From positions 1 to 62,152 of the forward strand of contig NZ_JALHBS010000029.1 in the NCBI RefSeq assembly GCF_024195285.1: 62,152 nucleotides of DNA, in the 5' to 3' direction. Below are positions 8,742 through 18,547 of this stretch, piece by piece (position 1 is the first letter of the stretch; every line of letters begins with the position of its first letter). The translations under genes and the position numbers were made by a program. The notes beneath the pieces were generated by a model that saw only the letters and a program-made list of their open reading frames with translations, did not search any database and was not told the DNA's origin. This DNA is from Aurantimonas marianensis. GTDB taxonomy: Bacteria > Pseudomonadota > Alphaproteobacteria > Rhizobiales > Rhizobiaceae.

Positions 8742-11492
8742 ATGGATGTCGTCATCGTTGAATCGCCTGCCAAAGCGAAGACGATCAACAAATATCTCGG
8801 CGGAAACTACAAGGTTATCGCCTCATACGGTCATGTCCGCGACCTTCCGCCGAAAGACGGTTCCGTGCGACCGGATGAAGATTTCGAAATGAGCTGGGAA
8901 GTCGCCAAGCCGTCCCAGAAGCGGCTGACCGAGATCGCCCAGGCGGTTCGCGCCGCCGACGGCCTCGTCCTCGCCACCGATCCCGATCGCGAAGGCGAGG
9001 CGATTTCCTGGCATGTTCTGGAAGTGCTGCGCCAGAAGAAGGCGATCGGTAAGAAACCGGTCAGCCGCGTCGTCTTCAATGCCATCACCAAAAAAGCCGT
9101 CCTCGACGCGATGGCCAATCCGCGGGAAATCGACGAGCCGCTGGTCGATGCCTATCTCGCCCGCCGGGCACTCGACTATCTGGTCGGCTTCACCCTGTCT
9201 CCGGTACTCTGGCGCAAGCTGCCGGGCGCCCGCTCCGCCGGCCGGGTGCAGTCGGTGGCGCTGCGGCTCATCTGCGACCGTGAAGCCGAGATCGAGCGTT
9301 TCAAGACGGACGAGTATTGGCAGATCGCCGCCCAACTCGCGACACCGCGTGGCGATGACTTCAAGGCCCGCCTAACGGTTTTCGATGGGGAGAAGCTGCA
9401 GAAGCTGTCGATCGGCAACGAGGAACGCGCCAATGTCGTTCGTTCGATGCTCGAAAGCGCGACCTACCGCGTCGACGGCGTCGAGGCCAAGCCGACGAAG
9501 CGCAATCCGGGCCCGCCCTTCACTACCTCGACCTTGCAGCAGGCTGCCTCCGCCAAGCTTGGCTTTTCGGCTTCGCGGACTATGCAGGTCGCCCAGAAGC
9601 TTTACGAGGGCGTCGATGTCGGCGGCGAGACGGTCGGCCTGATCACCTACATGCGGACCGACGGCGTGCAGATGGCGCCGGAAGCGATCGCGGACGCCCG
9701 CAAATCCATCGGCGCCAGCTTCGGCGAGCGCTATGTGCCCGACAAGCCGCGATACTATGCCTCCAAGGCCAAGAACGCCCAGGAAGCACACGAGGCCATT
9801 CGCCCGACCGAATTCGGCCGCGCGCCGAAGGATGTCGAACGCTATCTCGATCGCGATCAGGCACGGCTCTACGACCTGATCTGGAAACGCTGCATCGCCA
9901 GCCAGATGGCCTCGGCCGAAATCGAACGCACCACCGTCGATATCCTTGCAAGCGGTGGCGGCAAGACCGCGACGCTACGCGCCACCGGTCAGGTGATCAA
10001 GTTCGACGGTTTCATCGGCGCCTATGTCGACCATCGCGACGACAGTCGCGCCGCGGATGCCGGCGATGATGACGACGATTCGGCGCGGCTGCCGGAGATC
10101 CTAGCGAACGAGGAGCTCGTCAAGCGCGCCATCGACGCCTCGCAGCATTTCACCGAGCCGCCGCCGCGTTACTCGGAAGCGTCGCTGATCAAGCGGATGG
10201 AAGAGCTCGGCATCGGCCGGCCGTCGACCTATGCCTCGACGCTACAGACGCTGCAGGACCGCGACTACGTTGTCCATGAAAAACGCAAGCTTCTGCCGGA
10301 GGCCAAGGGCCGGCTGGTCACGGCCTTTCTGCACAATTTCTTCGAGCGCTATGTCGAGTATGATTTTACCGCCGAACTCGAAGAAAAGCTCGATCTCATC
10401 TCCGCCGGCAAGCTGGCCTGGAAGGACGTCCTGCGCGAATTCTGGCAGAACTTCTCGAACCATGTCGACGGCACCAAGGAATTGCGGGTCTCCGATGTCC
10501 TCGACGCGCTGAACGAGGAACTCGGTCCGCTGGTGTTCCCGCCCAAGGAGGACGGCACCGAGCCGCGCGCCTGCCCGCGTTGCGGCGATGGCAAGCTATC
10601 GCTCAAGCTCGGCAAGTTCGGCGCCTTCGTCGGCTGCTCGAACTATCCCGAATGCGGCTTTACCCGGCAGCTGGGCACCAGCCTTTCGGGGAACGGGAAT
10701 GGCGACGAGGCCGAGGGTCCCAAGGATCTGGGCGCCGATCCGGAAACCGGCGACCCGGTGACGCTGCGCAGCGGCCGCTTCGGACCCTATGTCCAGCGCG
10801 GCGAAGGCAAGGAGGCCAAGCGCTCGTCCCTGCCGAAGGGTTGGCTGCCGGCCGAGATCGATTTGGAAAAGGCGCTGCGGCTCTTGTCGCTGCCGCGCGA
10901 AGTGGGGCGCCACCCCGAGAGCGGCAAGCCAATCCTCGCGGGGCTCGGCCGCTATGGTCCGTTTTTGCAGCATGACGGCATGTACGCAAATCTCGAGACC
11001 ATCGAGGACGTGTTCGAGGTCGGGCTCAACCGGGCCGTGACCGTCATTGCCGAAAAGAAGGAGAACGGCGGTCGCGGTCGCGGCAAGCCCGCGGCACTGG
11101 CGACGCTCGGCGAACACCCGCAGCTCGGCGGGGAGATCACCGTGCGCGACGGCCGTTTCGGCCCCTATGTCAACACCGGCAAGATCAACGCCACGCTGCC
11201 GAAGGGCAAGGACCCGTCGAGCGTGACGCTGGAAGAGGCGATCCAGTTGCTCAACGATCGGGCGGAAAAGACAGGTAAGAAGGGCCCGGCGAAGAAGGCT
11301 GCGGCCAAGAGCAGGGCCAAGACCACCCCCAAGCCAAAGGGGAAAACCGCTGCCGTCAAGTCGGCGGCTAACGGCAAGGCGCCGACCAAGAAGTCCGCGG
11401 CGAAGTCGCCGGCCAAGCGCAAGGCGGTCAAGAACCCGCCCGCCGAATCCTCCGCGAATGGTGACGATTCGCTGCCCTGGGACGCGGACTGA
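8742..11492 (+). CDS. topA: DNA topoisomerase I
   Basis: A 916-residue type IA topoisomerase. The Toprim domain starts MDVVIVESPAKAKTI, with the acidic cluster ATDPDREGEAISWH near residues 77-90. The active-site tyrosine is Y303 in YMRTDGVQM. After residue ~600 there is a C4 zinc finger (CPRCGDGK, CSNYPECG), then topoisomerase C-terminal repeats built on RFGPYV (GRFGPYVQ, GRYGPFLQ, GRFGPYVN). The end is a Lys/Ala/Pro tail of about 70 residues, common in alphaproteobacterial TopA. It relaxes negative supercoils. rnr follows after four bases. Confidence 0.97.
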   Translation: MDVVIVESPAKAKTINKYLGGNYKVIASYGHVRDLPPKDGSVRPDEDFEMSWEVAKPSQKRLTEIAQAVRAADGLVLATDPDREGEAISWHVLEVLRQKKAIGKKPVSRVVFNAITKKAVLDAMANPREIDEPLVDAYLARRALDYLVGFTLSPVLWRKLPGARSAGRVQSVALRLICDREAEIERFKTDEYWQIAAQLATPRGDDFKARLTVFDGEKLQKLSIGNEERANVVRSMLESATYRVDGVEAKPTKRNPGPPFTTSTLQQAASAKLGFSASRTMQVAQKLYEGVDVGGETVGLITYMRTDGVQMAPEAIADARKSIGASFGERYVPDKPRYYASKAKNAQEAHEAIRPTEFGRAPKDVERYLDRDQARLYDLIWKRCIASQMASAEIERTTVDILASGGGKTATLRATGQVIKFDGFIGAYVDHRDDSRAADAGDDDDDSARLPEILANEELVKRAIDASQHFTEPPPRYSEASLIKRMEELGIGRPSTYASTLQTLQDRDYVVHEKRKLLPEAKGRLVTAFLHNFFERYVEYDFTAELEEKLDLISAGKLAWKDVLREFWQNFSNHVDGTKELRVSDVLDALNEELGPLVFPPKEDGTEPRACPRCGDGKLSLKLGKFGAFVGCSNYPECGFTRQLGTSLSGNGNGDEAEGPKDLGADPETGDPVTLRSGRFGPYVQRGEGKEAKRSSLPKGWLPAEIDLEKALRLLSLPREVGRHPESGKPILAGLGRYGPFLQHDGMYANLETIEDVFEVGLNRAVTVIAEKKENGGRGRGKPAALATLGEHPQLGGEITVRDGRFGPYVNTGKINATLPKGKDPSSVTLEEAIQLLNDRAEKTGKKGPAKKAAAKSRAKTTPKPKGKTAAVKSAANGKAPTKKSAAKSPAKRKAVKNPPAESSANGDDSLPWDAD

Positions 11493-11496
11493 TCCG

Positions 11497-13764
11497 ATGG
11501 CGCGGGGACGGCCTCGGGGCGAAACGCGCCCGGAATTGAGCCGGGAGGCGGTGCTCCGCTTCATCGCGGACAACCCTGGCCGCTCGTCCAAGCGCGACAT
11601 CGCCAAGGCCTTTCAGGTCAAGGGCGACGAGCGCATCGCCCTGAAGGACCTCCTCGCCGACCTGCAGGCCGAAGGCGTCCTCGCCGGCGGCCGGAAACGG
11701 TTTTCCGCGCCAGGTGCATTGCCGGACGTGGCGGTTCTCGAAATCCGCAGCCGTGACGATGATGGCGGGCTGATCGCCGAACCCGCGGACTGGGACGAGG
11801 AAAGAGATGGCGAGCGCCCTCGCCTGCCCGTTCGCCAGGATCGTGACAAGGGCCCGGCCGCCGGCCTTGGCGAGCGTATCCTGGCGCGGATCGACGAGGA
11901 TGAGAGCGGCGCGAAAATCGCCCGCGTGATCCGCGTACTGGAACGGCAGAAGACTCTGGCGCTCGGGGTGTTCCGCGCGCAACCGGGCGGTGGCGGCCGC
12001 GTCGAACCGGTCGAACGCAAGCAACTCGAATATACCGTGCGGGCGGGCGACACGAACCACGCCAAGGACGGCGATCTGGTGGAGATCGCGCCGGGGCCGC
12101 GCCATCGTACCGGCTCGCCGGTTGCCACGGTCATCGACGTCGTCGGCTCGATGGACTCCGAGCGCGCGATTTCGACCATCGCGCTGCATGCCCATTCCAT
12201 CCCGCATGTGTTTCCAAAAGCCGTGATCGACGAAGCCGAGGCTGCCGGCCCGGCAACGATGAAGGACCGCGAGGATTGGCGGAGACTGCCTCTCGTCACC
12301 ATCGATCCGGCCGACGCCAAGGACCACGACGATGCCGTCCACGCGGCGGAAGACGACGATCTCGCCAATCCCGGCGGCATGGTCGTCACGGTCGCCATCG
12401 CGGATGTCGCGCTCTATGTCCGCCCGGGCTCCAAGCTCGACGCCGAAGCCCGGCTTCGCGGCAATTCGGTTTATTTCCCGGACCGCGTCGTGCCGATGCT
12501 GCCGGAGCGCATTTCCAATGAACTCTGCTCGCTGCGCGAGGGAGTGGACCGGCCCGCCCTCGCCGTCCGGATGATTCTCGGGGCTCATGGTGAAAAGCGG
12601 CGTCACAGCTTCCACCGCATCATGATGAAAAGTCACGCCAAGCTGTCCTACGAGGCGGCCCAGGCAGCGATCGACGGTGCGCCGGGTGACGTGCATCCGA
12701 CGGTCGTCGACGACATGCTGAAGCCGCTCTGGAAAGCCTATGGCCTCGCCAAGGCGGAGCGCGCGCGCCGGCAACCGCTGGATCTCGACCTGCCGGAGAA
12801 GAAGATCGTCCTGGGGCCGGATGGGCATGTCGACAAGGTGGTCGTGCCGCCGCGCCTCGACGCCCACCGGCTGATCGAGGAGTTCATGATCCTGGCGAAT
12901 GTGGCCGCGGCCGAGACGCTCGAGGCGAAGCGTCAGGCACTGATCTACCGCGCTCACGACGCACCCTCGCTCGCCAAGCTCGAGTCATTGCGCGACTTCC
13001 TGCGGACGCTGGAGATTTCGCTGGCAAAGAGTGGCTCGCTGCGGCCATCGCATTTCAACGGCATCCTCACTCAGGTCAAGGCCAGCGAGCACGAGAGCCT
13101 CGTCAACGAGGTAGTATTGCGATCGCAGTCTCAGGCCGTCTATTCGCCCGAGAACATCGGGCATTTCGGCCTCAATCTCGTCCGCTACGCGCACTTCACC
13201 TCACCGATCCGCCGCTACGCCGACCTCATCGTTCACCGGGCGCTGATCACCGCGCTCGGGCTTGGCGACGGCGGCCTGAGTCGCGAGGACGAGGAAACCC
13301 TGGAACAGACCGCCGAGGCCATCTCACGTGCCGAACGTCGGGCCATGGCGGCGGAACGCGACACGGTCGACCGGCTGATCGCCCACCACCTTGCCGATCG
13401 CGTCGGCGAGGACTTCGAGGGGCGGATCACGGGCGTGACCAAGGCCGGGCTGTTCGTGGTGCTGCCGAACTTCGGGGCGGATGGTTTCGTGCCCATCTCG
13501 ACGCTCGGAAACGAGTTCTTCCATTATGACGAGGTGGGTCGTTCGCTCGTCGGCGATCGGAGCGGCCATGGCTATCGCCTTGGCGATTCGGTAGAGGTGC
13601 GCCTCAAGGAGGCGCTGCCGCTTGCCGGTTCGATGCAATTCGAGATGTTGAGCGAGCCCCGCAAATTGCCGCGTACGACCGGTTCCTTCCAAAAGGCAGG
13701 CGGACGGCGACGCTCCACGGGACGCGAAAAAAACGTCGCCGGGAAGGCCAGGAGACGGCGATGA
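11497..13764 (+). CDS. rnr: Ribonuclease R
   Basis: A 755-residue 3'-5' exoribonuclease. It has an N-terminal winged helix (GRSSKRDIAKAF), cold-shock-type OB domains, and the RNB catalytic domain with the acidic motif TIDPADAKDHDDAVH near residue 285. A further RNB block reads FTSPIRRYADLIVHRALI, an S1 domain follows (EGRITGVTKAGLFVVL), and the tail is basic (GGRRRSTGREKNV...RRRR). It degrades structured RNA. I chose the ATG at 11497, just after the topA stop; the 13 codons upstream belong to the topA reading region. Confidence 0.96.
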   Translation: MARGRPRGETRPELSREAVLRFIADNPGRSSKRDIAKAFQVKGDERIALKDLLADLQAEGVLAGGRKRFSAPGALPDVAVLEIRSRDDDGGLIAEPADWDEERDGERPRLPVRQDRDKGPAAGLGERILARIDEDESGAKIARVIRVLERQKTLALGVFRAQPGGGGRVEPVERKQLEYTVRAGDTNHAKDGDLVEIAPGPRHRTGSPVATVIDVVGSMDSERAISTIALHAHSIPHVFPKAVIDEAEAAGPATMKDREDWRRLPLVTIDPADAKDHDDAVHAAEDDDLANPGGMVVTVAIADVALYVRPGSKLDAEARLRGNSVYFPDRVVPMLPERISNELCSLREGVDRPALAVRMILGAHGEKRRHSFHRIMMKSHAKLSYEAAQAAIDGAPGDVHPTVVDDMLKPLWKAYGLAKAERARRQPLDLDLPEKKIVLGPDGHVDKVVVPPRLDAHRLIEEFMILANVAAAETLEAKRQALIYRAHDAPSLAKLESLRDFLRTLEISLAKSGSLRPSHFNGILTQVKASEHESLVNEVVLRSQSQAVYSPENIGHFGLNLVRYAHFTSPIRRYADLIVHRALITALGLGDGGLSREDEETLEQTAEAISRAERRAMAAERDTVDRLIAHHLADRVGEDFEGRITGVTKAGLFVVLPNFGADGFVPISTLGNEFFHYDEVGRSLVGDRSGHGYRLGDSVEVRLKEALPLAGSMQFEMLSEPRKLPRTTGSFQKAGGRRRSTGREKNVAGKARRRR

Positions 13765-14198
13765 GCCAGCAGATGATCGACAGCGATTACGCGGGTCGGG
13801 CTAACAGCCCCGACAGCGACCGGCCGGTGGGGCCGGCGCTACTCAAGGGCCTTCGTTGCCGGTGCCCTAATTGCGGCGAGGGAAAGCTCTTCGCCGGCTA
13901 CCTCAAGAGCGTCGACGCCTGCTCGGTCTGTGACCAGGAAATTCACCATCACCGCGCCGACGACCTGCCGCCCTATCTGACGGTGTTTATCGTCGGCCAT
14001 ATCGTTGTCGGCCTGTTCGTGTTTGTCGAGCGTGCGTCCACCCTTTCCCTGTGGACGCATCTGGTGATCTGGGTTCCCATCACGCTTCTTTTGTCGCTTG
14101 CGCTGCTTCAGCCATTGAAAGGCGCGACCATCGCCTTGCAGTGGGCGTTGCGGCTTGGGGGATTTGGTGGCGACACCGACGAGAGCCAAAGCTGTTGA
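13761..14198 (+). CDS. DUF983 family membrane protein
   Basis: A 145-residue protein whose ATG overlaps the rnr stop. An N-terminal zinc-ribbon-like segment reads LRCRCPNCGEGKLF and continues to CSVCDQEIHHHRADD. Two hydrophobic helices follow (LTVFIVGHIVVGLFVFVE and LVIWVPITLLLSLALL). This is the standard DUF983 layout in alphaproteobacteria. The function is unknown; members are often found near topA/rnr or near cytochrome oxidase genes. Codon overlap on both sides suggests translational coupling. Confidence 0.88.
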   Translation: MSQQMIDSDYAGRANSPDSDRPVGPALLKGLRCRCPNCGEGKLFAGYLKSVDACSVCDQEIHHHRADDLPPYLTVFIVGHIVVGLFVFVERASTLSLWTHLVIWVPITLLLSLALLQPLKGATIALQWALRLGGFGGDTDESQSC

Positions 14199-14953
14199 AC
14201 GAGAGCGGAGCCCTGGCGGCGCTCGACGCCGGACGCATGCCGCCCGACCTACGGCGGGCTGCCGGACAACAGCGTCGCCCGCGGGACGCGGGAACATTGA
14301 TCATCGTCGACGAGGCTGGCCCGGTCCCGCGCCTGTTGATGGGACGGCGGGCTGCCGGGCATGTGTTCATGCCGGGCCGCTATGTCTTTCCCGGCGGCAG
14401 GGTCGATGCCGCAGATCTGGCCCTTGCTTCCGCCTTCACCCTATCCGAACCGGCCCTCGCGCGGCTTTGCGCGGGGCCGCCGGCGAGGGTCGATTCACGC
14501 AGGGCCACCGCGACCGCCCTCGCCGCGATTCGCGAAACTTTCGAGGAAGCCGGCGCCATGGTGGGGGTGCCCGGCACGTTCGAAGGCCGGGCAGCTGGCT
14601 TCTGGGGCAAGTTCGCCGAACGCGGAATTCGCCCGGATCCCCAACGGCTCGTACCGCTGGCACGGGCGATCACCCCGCCGGGACCGCCCCGGCGTTACGA
14701 CACCCGTTTCTTCTGTGTCTCCGCGACCGGGATGTCCCACGCTCCATCGCTCGGGGATCTCCCCACCGACGAACTGGAAGCGGTCGAATGGTTCACCTTC
14801 GATCAGGTCAAGCAACTGTCTCTCGCCGCCATCACCTTGCGGGTTCTTGCTGATCTGGAGGCGCGGATCGCGGACGACTCGTGGCGCGACGCGACACGTC
14901 CCATGCCCTTTTATCGGGTGGTGCGCGGCCGGTTCGTCCGCGACTTTCTCTGA
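14195..14953 (+). CDS. Nudix hydrolase
   Basis: A 252-residue Nudix protein. The box is split by a long insertion, as in larger CoA-type members: FPGGRVDAADLA near residue 66, and AAIRETFEEAGAM near residue 111. The substrate cannot be told from the sequence; nucleoside diphosphate derivatives and CoA are the usual classes. I chose the TTG at 14195 that overlaps the DUF983 stop (TTGA). An ATG at 14237 (MPPDLRR) is a credible alternative start. It belongs to the topA-rnr-DUF983 run. Confidence 0.82.
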   Translation: MNESGALAALDAGRMPPDLRRAAGQQRRPRDAGTLIIVDEAGPVPRLLMGRRAAGHVFMPGRYVFPGGRVDAADLALASAFTLSEPALARLCAGPPARVDSRRATATALAAIRETFEEAGAMVGVPGTFEGRAAGFWGKFAERGIRPDPQRLVPLARAITPPGPPRRYDTRFFCVSATGMSHAPSLGDLPTDELEAVEWFTFDQVKQLSLAAITLRVLADLEARIADDSWRDATRPMPFYRVVRGRFVRDFL

Positions 14954-14974
14954 CGGGATGGGCGGACCGGTCGG

Positions 14975-16171
14975 ATGGACAAATGGACACCCGATGACAT
15001 CGTCGCGGAAGCCGAACACGAGATCGACCAGATCGACTGGGTCTCGGCCGGCGCCGCCATCGCTTCGATCAGCGCGGTCGGCATCGCTCTTGGCCTCGGA
15101 CTCCCCTTGCTGAGCGTCATTCTCGAACGAAGGGGTATCTCGGCGAGCCTGATCGGCGCCAACACCGCGGTCGCCGGAATCGCCTCGCTTCTCGCTGCGC
15201 CCTTGATTACGCCGATCGCGCGCCATCTCGGCGTTCGCCTGTCGATGCTGATTGCCATCGCGCTCTCGGGGGTCTCGGCTCTCGGCTTCTATTTTCTGAC
15301 CCCGTTCTGGACGTGGTTTCCGCTGCGGTTGGTCTTCCACTTCGCGATCACCGCGCTGTTCGTCCTGTCCGAATTCTGGATCAACGCCGCAGCGCCGCCC
15401 GGCAAGCGCGGCTTCGTTTTGGGCATCTACGCCACCGTCCTGTCGCTCGGCTTCGCCGCCGGACCATTCATCTTCTCGCAAGTCGGCTCGACGGGAATCC
15501 TGCCCTTCGCTATCGGCGCCGGCGTCATCTTCGCCTCGGCCATTCCGTTGTTCTTCGCCTGGAACCGTCAGCCCGCCCTGGGTGAACGCCAGCGCGGCTC
15601 CTTCTGGCGTTTTATCTTCGCAGTCCCGACCGCCACGGGCGCCGTGCTGATCTTCGGCGCCGTGGAAGCCGGCGGCTTCGCGCTGTTTCCGATCTATGGG
15701 GAACGGCTTGGCTTTTCGGAGTCATCCGCCGCCCAATTGCTGACCGCAATCGGTCTCGGCAATGTGCTGATGCAGATTCCGATCGGCCTTTTGTCCGACC
15801 GTGTCCGGGATCGTCGCATCCTGTTGTCGCTCTTCGCCTTGATCGGCCTCGTCGGAACCTTATCCCTGCCCGTGGTCGCCCAGGATTGGCTGCTGATGGC
15901 CAGCCTCCTGTTCCTGTGGGGCGGCGTCGTGGCCGGTCTTTACACGGTGGGATTGGCGCATCTGGGCTCGAAGCTCGCCGGCTCCGAACTCGCGTCGGCG
16001 AATGCCGCCTTCATCTTCTGTTATTCGGCCGGCATGCTCGTCGGCCCGCAGGCCATCGGCTCCTCCATGGATCTGTTCGGAGCCAACGGATTTGCCTGGG
16101 CTCTCGCCGTCTTCTTCGGCCTCTACCTTGTCCTTACACTGGGTCGGATGGTCTGGGCGAGACGGGCTTGA
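14975..16171 (+). CDS. MFS transporter
   Basis: A 398-residue protein with about 12 hydrophobic helices and a charged N-terminal stretch (residues 1-22). The loop between helices 2 and 3 reads [12 protein letters not shown], and the second half has [13 protein letters not shown], a good match to the MFS G-x-L-x-D-R-x-G-R-R-type loop. The layout resembles the YcaD-like branch of the major facilitator superfamily. The substrate is unknown. It follows the Nudix gene after 21 bases and is probably co-transcribed with it. Confidence 0.85.
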   Translation: MDKWTPDDIVAEAEHEIDQIDWVSAGAAIASISAVGIALGLGLPLLSVILERRGISASLIGANTAVAGIASLLAAPLITPIARHLGVRLSMLIAIALSGVSALGFYFLTPFWTWFPLRLVFHFAITALFVLSEFWINAAAPPGKRGFVLGIYATVLSLGFAAGPFIFSQVGSTGILPFAIGAGVIFASAIPLFFAWNRQPALGERQRGSFWRFIFAVPTATGAVLIFGAVEAGGFALFPIYGERLGFSESSAAQLLTAIGLGNVLMQIPIGLLSDRVRDRRILLSLFALIGLVGTLSLPVVAQDWLLMASLLFLWGGVVAGLYTVGLAHLGSKLAGSELASANAAFIFCYSAGMLVGPQAIGSSMDLFGANGFAWALAVFFGLYLVLTLGRMVWARRA

Positions 16172-16367
16172 CTTGCCGACAAGCTTGGCTATGGTCCGCG
16201 TCGAATTCGCCGCCGCACCGCGACGGCGCATTGGTGCGTGGTGCATCGGCAGCTGTGCCGGTAACCCCACAAGCCGAAACAGTTTCAGCCGCAGTCGTGG
16301 CGAATGGGATCGGCCCGCGCCCGGTTCACTCGAAAATGACGACGCGCATCAGCGAACGGATAAGGCC

Positions 16368-16535
16368 ATGGCGAAGGCAACAACGATCAAGATCAAGCTC
16401 CTCTCGACGGCCGACACCGGCTTCTTTTACGTCGCGCGCAAGAACAGCCGCACGATGACCGAGAAGATGGTGAAGACCAAGTACGACCCGGTCGCGCGCA
16501 AGCACGTCGAGTTCCGCGAGGCGAAGATCAAATAA
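16368..16535 (+). CDS. rpmG: 50S ribosomal protein L33
   Basis: A 55-residue basic protein, [20 protein letters not shown]..., ending [11 protein letters not shown]. The length and the [11 protein letters not shown] motif are those of L33. This version lacks the zinc-binding cysteines found in the C+ type. It belongs to the large ribosomal subunit near the E site. AAGG lies just upstream of the ATG. A strong intrinsic terminator follows 25 bases after the stop, so it is a single-gene unit or the end of one. Confidence 0.96.
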   Translation: MAKATTIKIKLLSTADTGFFYVARKNSRTMTEKMVKTKYDPVARKHVEFREAKIK

Positions 16536-16560
16536 TTTTCGGCACGATCGGCCGATGATG

Positions 16561-16590
16561 GCGCCGCTCCGGCAACGGGGCGGCGCTTTT
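16561..16590 (+). terminator. Intrinsic terminator after rpmG
   Basis: GCGCCGCTCC at 16561-16570 pairs with GGGGCGGCGC at 16577-16586 (ten pairs, one of them G-U) around a six-base loop. TTTT then TTTTGGGG-type sequence follows. It lies directly downstream of rpmG on the same strand. Confidence 0.85.
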
Positions 16591-17172
16591 GGTTTTGGGG
16601 TGCCGCCGCCCTATCCACCGCGGGCGCTCGGCCGAACTGCGCCACGGTCCCCAGGCCGCTGTGATACAGGCGGCGGCCAATATGTCGTGGAACGGCATCG
16701 GTCGAAAGATGCTGGCAATCAGCGGTGATTGAGTTCGGCGATCATCGGCATCGGCCGCCACGAAAAAGTGGCCGGCCGGCAGCGTACAACGGTACGAGGA
16801 AACCGCATGCGCACGCTACCGACCGACCTCCCCACGGGACCCAGGAGATGCGGCGGACCTGAGCATTCCATGGGGGTAACTTCGAAGGTCTTCCGTTTGC
16901 CTCTTGACCTTCGATTTCTGTCTGCAGATTCGCCCAGAACCGATTCAATTGCAACGACATTGCGCGCCATTGGCTCTAGACTTTTAAGAAATGGTTAAGG
17001 CCATTCTGTTTCGACTTCGTTCGAAACGTCATCAAGCGGCTGCGGATTTCGCCTCCTGGAGGCGCGCCGACGCCCGCACCACGAGGCCGATGCTTCCGAA
17101 GTCGAGGAGCTTAGCCACGGTGTCTTGCGGCGGCAACGGACCGGCTCACGCCATTGCAACGTCGACGCGTAT
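16591..17172. other. 582-base region without a recognisable gene
   Basis: Between the rpmG terminator and the end of pleD no reading frame shows family similarity. The open frames here (up to 89 codons) have rare residue mixes and no ribosome sites. The stretch contains a perfect TTAA-N7-TTAA site at 16984-16998. A small RNA or an unrecognised small gene cannot be excluded. Confidence 0.5.
16984..16998. promoter_or_regulatory. Perfect CtrA-type box TTAA-N7-TTAA
   Basis: TTAA at 16984-16987 and TTAA at 16995-16998 are separated by exactly seven bases (GAAATGG). This matches the core consensus of CtrA, the alphaproteobacterial cell-cycle regulator. It lies in the gene-poor region downstream of divK-pleD, whose products feed into CtrA control. 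There is no obvious target gene. Binding is inferred only. Confidence 0.45.
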
Positions 17173-18537
17173 TCAAGCTGCCGCGGCGGTGCCGACCCGG
17201 TTGCGGCCACCACGCTTGGCCGCATAAAGCGCCTGGTCCGCCCGTCTCACCAAAGTCAGCGCATCGTCGCGCGCCGCATCGAAGACGGCAAAACCTTCGC
17301 TGACGGTCACGTCGATCGATTCGCCGCCAATGTCGAAGGGGGTTTCGCAGACGCTGCGACGGATTCGATCGGCGATCGACATGGCGGTATCGAAATCAGC
17401 ATCCATCATGAGGATCGCGAACTCCTCCCCGCCGAATCGACAGGCCAGATCGCTGGAACGCAGGCAATCGCTCAGCCGCGCGGAAAACTGCTTGAGCACG
17501 CGATCGCCGGCCTCGTGCCCCCAGCCGTCATTGACGCGCTTGAAGTGGTCGATGTCGGCGATCAGCACCGAGAAGCTCGCGCCGGTGGTGCGGGCGCGCT
17601 GCACGGCCGTGGCAAGATGCGTCTCGAAGAAGCGGCGATTATGCAGTCCCGTCAGGGAATCGGACAGGGCAAGCTCGATAGTCTGTTCGACAGACTGGCG
17701 AAGGCGCTCGTCGTTGCGCTTGCGCCGCATTTGGGTCCGGATGCGGGCGATCAGCTCGTGGCGGTCGAGCGGACGCTGGATATAGTCGTTGGCACCCAGT
17801 TCCAGCGCACGGGCAGCGGTTTCGTCGTCGTCCGCCGCCGCGATCGCGAGAACCGGCAGGAGCCGCGACGCCTCGTTCGACCGCAACTGCGAGACGAGCC
17901 GCAACGGATCGACCGCTTTCGCCGCCATGTCGACCAACACGGCGTCAGCGGCTCCGTTGACGGCGGCAGCGATCAAGCCGGCCGCGTCCGCGACGGTCTC
18001 GACCTGCACAATTCCCTTCAGATGCTTCTGGATTCGCCGCGTCTCGTCGGCATCCTCCCCGTAGAAGGCAAGCCTGGCGAGCGGCTCGCGTCCGTCGCCG
18101 CCGGTGTCCTCCGCCCCGACGAGGTTGATCGCTGTTTCGGCACGCCGCCGCAATTCATCCGTCACCAGCTTGAGGCGCGTCAGACTGCGAACCCGGGAGA
18201 ACAGCGGCAGATCGCGGACGGGCTTGGTCAGAAAGTCGTCGGCGCCCGCTTCGAGCCCGGCAAGCCGGTCTGAGGGCTGATCGAGGGCGGTGATCAGAAC
18301 GATCGGAAGATACATCGTGCGCGGATCGGCCTTGAGCCGTCGGCAGACCTCGAATCCATCCATCTCCGGCATCATCACGTCGAGGAGCACGAGATCGATG
18401 GGCTGGCTGCGGCAGATGTCCAGCGCGTCGGCGCCACTCATCGCGGTGACGACATCGTAGTATTCCGCCGACAGCCTTGCCTCGAGAACGCGAAGGTTCA
18501 TCTCGATATCGTCGACAAGCAGGATTCGAGCGGTCAT
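17173..18537 (-). CDS. pleD: PleD, two-receiver diguanylate cyclase
   Basis: A 454-residue protein with the PleD layout REC-REC-GGDEF. The first receiver carries the phospho-acceptor D53 (LLDVMMPEMDG) and K105 (FLTKP). The second receiver (residues ~152-270) is degenerate. The GGDEF domain has the active-site GGEEF at 369-373 and the inhibitory I-site RSSD at 360-363, so it should make c-di-GMP with product feedback. PleD localises to the differentiating pole and links DivK/PleC signalling to c-di-GMP. It is in an operon with divK, ten bases apart. Confidence 0.96.
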   Translation of the reverse strand: MTARILLVDDIEMNLRVLEARLSAEYYDVVTAMSGADALDICRSQPIDLVLLDVMMPEMDGFEVCRRLKADPRTMYLPIVLITALDQPSDRLAGLEAGADDFLTKPVRDLPLFSRVRSLTRLKLVTDELRRRAETAINLVGAEDTGGDGREPLARLAFYGEDADETRRIQKHLKGIVQVETVADAAGLIAAAVNGAADAVLVDMAAKAVDPLRLVSQLRSNEASRLLPVLAIAAADDDETAARALELGANDYIQRPLDRHELIARIRTQMRRKRNDERLRQSVEQTIELALSDSLTGLHNRRFFETHLATAVQRARTTGASFSVLIADIDHFKRVNDGWGHEAGDRVLKQFSARLSDCLRSSDLACRFGGEEFAILMMDADFDTAMSIADRIRRSVCETPFDIGGESIDVTVSEGFAVFDAARDDALTLVRRADQALYAAKRGGRNRVGTAAAA

Positions 18538-18547
18538 GGCGCGGCTC

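Noticed and set aside
16002-16367. In-frame upstream extension of rpmG
   Set aside because: L33 is about 55 residues; the extension overlaps the MFS gene and has no L33 similarity.
16991-17227. A 78-codon frame next to the CtrA box
   Set aside because: It runs into the 3' end of pleD on the other strand, has no ribosome site and no recognisable product.
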